This document shows positions 60,706 to 64,000 of a DNA stretch of 64,000 bases, piece by piece. Origin of the DNA: Bifidobacterium dentium JCM 1195 = DSM 20436. Lineage in GTDB: Bacteria; Actinomycetota; Actinomycetes; Actinomycetales; Bifidobacteriaceae. Within the stretch, counting starts at the first letter, position 1. Each line of letters starts with the position of its first letter. The stretch lies in assembly GCF_001042595.1 (NCBI RefSeq), contig NZ_AP012326.1:1674001-1738000 (forward strand), read 5' to 3'. The notes below the pieces were generated by a model. It made no database searches. It was given only the letters and a program-made list of their open reading frames with translations, and was not told the DNA's origin. Position numbers and translations under genes: made by a program.

Positions 60706-62985
60706 ATGTCGAGTTATTCCGCCCAGCTGCATGAGGAGCAGCAGGCAGTCAGCCGCGCATACGACCGTCTGGACGCGCTTCGGGCACAGGTCCGCGCCCG
60801 TCTGGATACGGTGCGCGCAGCCGGTTCGCATGGCTCTCCGACCCAACGCACCGAGCGGGACTCCTTCGCCACCATGTATGAGGATCGCCTCACCCAGTTG
60901 CGCGCCGTCGAGGACCGACTGGTGTTCGGCAGATTGGATAACGCCAAGGGCGAACATCGATATATCGGCCGTTTGGGACTGTCCGACGAACGTCACGAGC
61001 CGATCCTGACGGATTGGCGCGCCGAAGCGGCCCGCCCGTTTTACGAAGCGACGCCTTCCAGCCATGGCGACATCGTCATGCGTCGTCACATCACCTTGAA
61101 TTTCCGTGAGGTGGTCGGTGTGGAGGATGAGGTGCTCGACGTGCATTCCGACCAGGTCGGGCAGGCCTCTTCAGCCGGCACATTGACTGGCGAGGGCGCG
61201 TTGCTGGCCTCGCTCAACGCCAAACGAACCGGTAAGATGACCGATATCGTGGCCACCATCCAAGCGGAGCAGGACCGCATCATCCGCGCGGATCTCAATC
61301 AGGCCGTGGTGGTGCAGGGCGGCCCGGGCACAGGCAAGACCGCGGTGGCCCTGCACCGGGCCGCCTACCTGCTGTACACGCACAGACGCGCATTGGAACG
61401 TTCCGGCGTGCTGGTGATCGGCCCGAGTTCGACATTCCTGCATTACATCGATCAGGTACTCCCCTCGCTGGGCGAGACCGGTGTGGTCAGTCGCACCATC
61501 GCCGATCTCATTCCGGGAGTCATCGCCACGGGTCATGACGATCCACGAGCCGCCAAGCTCAAAGGCGAACGTCGCATGGCCAAGGCCATCGCCAACGCCG
61601 TGGCCGCACGCGAACGCATTCCGTCCGAACTACCGACGATCCGCATCAACGGATTCACCTGTCCCATGTTGCGCGTCGACTTGGAACAGGCCATCACCGA
61701 CGCCAAAAGAACTCGCCAACCGCATAACAAGGCCCGCGAATCCTTCGTGCACAGCATGCTCATCGCCATGCGAAACCGTTACGTGGAACAACTCGACTAC
61801 ACCCCCGAGCAGGCGGAGCTCAATGATGTGATGCAGCAGCTTCGTATGAACGATGCGCTCCGAAAAACCCTGAACCTTGCCTGGCTGCCCATGACCGGCA
61901 CCTGGCTGGTGGACCAGCTATTCGCCAAGCCCGATCAACTGCGGCGCTTCGCACCATGGCTCGAGGAACGCGACATCAGGACGCTGACCCGCCCCAAGGG
62001 ATCGCCCTTCACGATCAGCGACGTGCCTCTGCTCGATGAAGCCATGGAACTGCTCGGCCCAGACCCCAAGGCCGTGGCCAGGCAAAAGGCACTGGACGCC
62101 AAACGCGCCGAAGAAGAGCAGTTCGCCCAAGACACGCTCGCCCAAGCCGGCATCGGATCGGGCATCATCACTTCGCAAATGCTGGTCGACAACATCAACG
62201 GCATGGATGCGGAACTCACCGCCCAGCGCGCGGGAGCCGACCGTGAATGGACCTACGGGCATGTCGTCGTCGATGAGGCGCAGGAGCTCACCGCCATGGA
62301 TTGGCGCATGCTGATCCGCCGCTGTCCATCCCGCTCCTTCACCATCGTGGGAGACGTCGCCCAGACTTCGGCCCTGGGCGGTACCCGTTCCTGGCGACGC
62401 ATGATGGACCCGCTGTTCGGACCGCATAACTGGTCGCTCAACGAGCTGACCATCAACTACCGCAATCCGAAGGAAGTCTCGCAACTGGCCTGCGACTTCG
62501 CCTCGGCGGAAGGACTGTACATCTCCACCGTCAACGCCGTACGCGGCGTTGCGGATTCCGTCAGGCGCCTCACGCTCACCGACGAAAGCCTGCTCGCCGA
62601 CGCAGTGGCGCATCAGGCCATCGATCTGGTGCGCGCCCATGTCGGCGCGGATGGTACCGGCCGTGTGGCCATCATCGCTCCCGATGCCCTGCTTGCCTCC
62701 CTTCGGGCCAGGGTCTACGCGGAACTGCGTCAGACCTTGGCTCCCAAGGAGTTCGAGCGCCTGAGCTCGCAGAGTTCCTGGGATGAACAGGTCACGATAT
62801 GCTCCACACGGACCGTCAAGGGTCTGGAATATGACGCGGTCATGGTGGTGCAACCCGGCCGTATCGAAGAGGATGCCCCTTCACGCATCGTGGCGGCCTC
62901 CGATCTGTATGTCGCCATGACCAGGCCCACGCAACGACTGCTTATAGTGCGGACAAACGACGACGAAAAACTACTCACGCTATAA
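60706..62985 (+). CDS. HelD/HelR-family RNA polymerase-recycling helicase-like ATPase
   Basis: 759-aa SF1 (UvrD-like) ATPase. An N-terminal coiled-coil arm (about 1-75, HEEQQAVSRAYDRLDALRAQ) is followed by the HelD-type module (IGRLGLSDERHEPILTDWRA). The motor has Walker A VVQGGPGTGKTAVALH, DEAQELTAMDW (Walker B) and a C-terminal VKGLEYDAVMVV and LYVAMTRPTQ. Such proteins pry RNA polymerase off DNA and can give rifampicin tolerance in Actinobacteria. HelR versus other HelD classes cannot be decided here. Divergent from mraZ across 255 bp. Confidence 0.88.
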   Translation: MSSYSAQLHEEQQAVSRAYDRLDALRAQVRARLDTVRAAGSHGSPTQRTERDSFATMYEDRLTQLRAVEDRLVFGRLDNAKGEHRYIGRLGLSDERHEPILTDWRAEAARPFYEATPSSHGDIVMRRHITLNFREVVGVEDEVLDVHSDQVGQASSAGTLTGEGALLASLNAKRTGKMTDIVATIQAEQDRIIRADLNQAVVVQGGPGTGKTAVALHRAAYLLYTHRRALERSGVLVIGPSSTFLHYIDQVLPSLGETGVVSRTIADLIPGVIATGHDDPRAAKLKGERRMAKAIANAVAARERIPSELPTIRINGFTCPMLRVDLEQAITDAKRTRQPHNKARESFVHSMLIAMRNRYVEQLDYTPEQAELNDVMQQLRMNDALRKTLNLAWLPMTGTWLVDQLFAKPDQLRRFAPWLEERDIRTLTRPKGSPFTISDVPLLDEAMELLGPDPKAVARQKALDAKRAEEEQFAQDTLAQAGIGSGIITSQMLVDNINGMDAELTAQRAGADREWTYGHVVVDEAQELTAMDWRMLIRRCPSRSFTIVGDVAQTSALGGTRSWRRMMDPLFGPHNWSLNELTINYRNPKEVSQLACDFASAEGLYISTVNAVRGVADSVRRLTLTDESLLADAVAHQAIDLVRAHVGADGTGRVAIIAPDALLASLRARVYAELRQTLAPKEFERLSSQSSWDEQVTICSTRTVKGLEYDAVMVVQPGRIEEDAPSRIVAASDLYVAMTRPTQRLLIVRTNDDEKLLTL

Positions 62986-62995
62986 GGTGGTATCC

Positions 62996-64000
62996 ATGCC
63001 TAAAGCATTGCTATTGGAAAACATTCATCCCGACGCCGCGCAATCGCTGCGTGAGCACGGTTTCGAAGTGGAGTGCCTCAAGGGCGCGCTGAGCGAGGAT
63101 GAGCTCATCGAAGCACTTGAAGGAGTGGATCTGCTTGGTGTCCGTTCCAAGACCAACGTGACGCGCAAGGTCATCGACGCCCGTCCGACGTTGACCGCCG
63201 TCGGCTGCTTCTGCATCGGCACCAATCAGGTCGACCTCGGATATGCCGGCAAACGCGGCATCGCCGTATTCAATGCGCCATATTCGAACACCCGCTCAGT
63301 GGTGGAACTGGTCATCGGGGACATCATCTGCCTGATGCGTCGCATCCCGGCGCATACCCACCATATGAAGCATGGCATGTGGGACAAATCCGCATCCGGC
63401 TCACATGAGGTACGCGGCAAGACGTTGGGCATCATCGGTTATGGCAATATCGGCTCCCAGCTTTCCGTCATCGCCGAGGCTCTCGGTATGCGTGTGGTGT
63501 TCTACGACATCGAAGAGAAGCTCGCCATGGGCAATGCCCATCGTTGCGGCACGCTCAATGAACTGCTGGAACAGTCCGACGTGGTCACCTTGCATGTCGA
63601 TGGGCGCAAGTCGAACATCGGCTTTTTCGGTGACGACCAGTTTGCCCACATGAAGCAGGATGCAATTTTCATCAACCTGTCCCGCGGCTTCGTCGCCGAC
63701 CTTGACTCGCTGAAACGGCATCTTGATTCCGGGCATCTTTCCGGCGCGGCCGTGGACGTATTCCCCGTCGAGCCCAAGAAGACCGGCGATGCGTTCACCA
63801 CGCCGTTGGCCGATGAGGACAATATGATTCTGACGCCGCATATTGGCGGATCCACGCTGGAGGCCCAGAAATCGATCGGACACTTCGTGGCGCAACGGCT
63901 TGAGGATTATTGGTTCAAGGGTTCGACGATGCTGTCCGTCAACATGCCGCAGATCACACTGTCCGACATCCGCAGCACTTGCCGCATCGCACACCTGCAT
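62996..64000 (+). CDS. serA: D-3-phosphoglycerate dehydrogenase (3' end beyond window)
   Basis: First 335 residues of a SerA that starts serine synthesis. It has substrate-domain FCIGTNQVDLGYAGKRGI, the NAD motif GIIGYGNIGSQLSVIAEALG, NLSRGFVADLDSL, and GAAVDVFPVEP with TPHIGGSTLEAQ carrying the active-site histidine. This resembles the shorter E. coli-type enzyme, which would end in an ACT domain just outside the window. AAGGTGG precedes the ATG, 10 bp after the helicase stop. Confidence 0.92.
   Translation, partial: MPKALLLENIHPDAAQSLREHGFEVECLKGALSEDELIEALEGVDLLGVRSKTNVTRKVIDARPTLTAVGCFCIGTNQVDLGYAGKRGIAVFNAPYSNTRSVVELVIGDIICLMRRIPAHTHHMKHGMWDKSASGSHEVRGKTLGIIGYGNIGSQLSVIAEALGMRVVFYDIEEKLAMGNAHRCGTLNELLEQSDVVTLHVDGRKSNIGFFGDDQFAHMKQDAIFINLSRGFVADLDSLKRHLDSGHLSGAAVDVFPVEPKKTGDAFTTPLADEDNMILTPHIGGSTLEAQKSIGHFVAQRLEDYWFKGSTMLSVNMPQITLSDIRSTCRIAHLH

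Overview
The window is a GC-rich stretch of a Bifidobacterium chromosome. The genus call rests on four things: the tmRNA tag (AKSNRTEFALAA), the actinobacterial dcw order without ddl, ftsA or ftsZ, the 24-residue ribosomal protein bL37, and overall gene content. The species is not resolved. About 55 protein genes, one tmRNA and one complete insertion sequence are present. No tRNA, rRNA or CRISPR array was seen.

Layout: 1-4.6 kb holds the 5' part of xerC and a MacB/FtsX-type ABC export pair. 4.6-9.2 kb (minus strand) holds tyrA, pheA, a small membrane protein and typA. 9.34-10.82 kb is an intact IS3-family element, flanked by a 4-bp duplication and sitting in the loop of a terminator hairpin. 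10.8-13.1 kb is an nrtR-niaP niacin operon with a perfect palindromic operator. 13.2-18.7 kb holds parA, xerD, the infC-rpmI-rplT translation operon and asnB. 18.8-24.8 kb holds thiN, gap, ybaK, ispH, an aldose epimerase, bL37 and a sigma-R-like factor with a small partner protein. 25-30.2 kb is a peptidoglycan cassette: two murE-type ligases, an ATP-grasp ligase and an aspartate racemase. 30.2-34.1 kb holds folC, a Xaa-Pro aminopeptidase and a Nudix hydrolase. 34.2-39.5 kb is an oligopeptide ABC importer. 39.9-46.3 kb is a mannoside/mannose module: ROK regulator, PfkB kinase, GH125 mannosidase and AGE-family isomerase, interrupted by ssrA and an unknown membrane protein. 46.4-60.5 kb is the dcw cell-wall/division cluster, read from mraZ leftwards to ftsQ. 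60.7-64 kb holds a HelD/HelR-like helicase and the start of serA.

The most interesting theme is cell-wall synthesis split over two loci. In the dcw cluster the murE position is occupied by a 292-residue MurE remnant that has lost the ATP-binding loop. Two full-length MurE-type ligases lie 30 kb away, beside an ATP-grasp ligase and aspartate racemase arranged like the D-aspartate bridge genes of Enterococcus faecium. The two murE copies share tracts of almost identical DNA, which suggests gene conversion. Regulatory DNA is also readable: a four-repeat MraZ box, a duplicated ROK operator in front of both mannose transcription units, and an NrtR palindrome.
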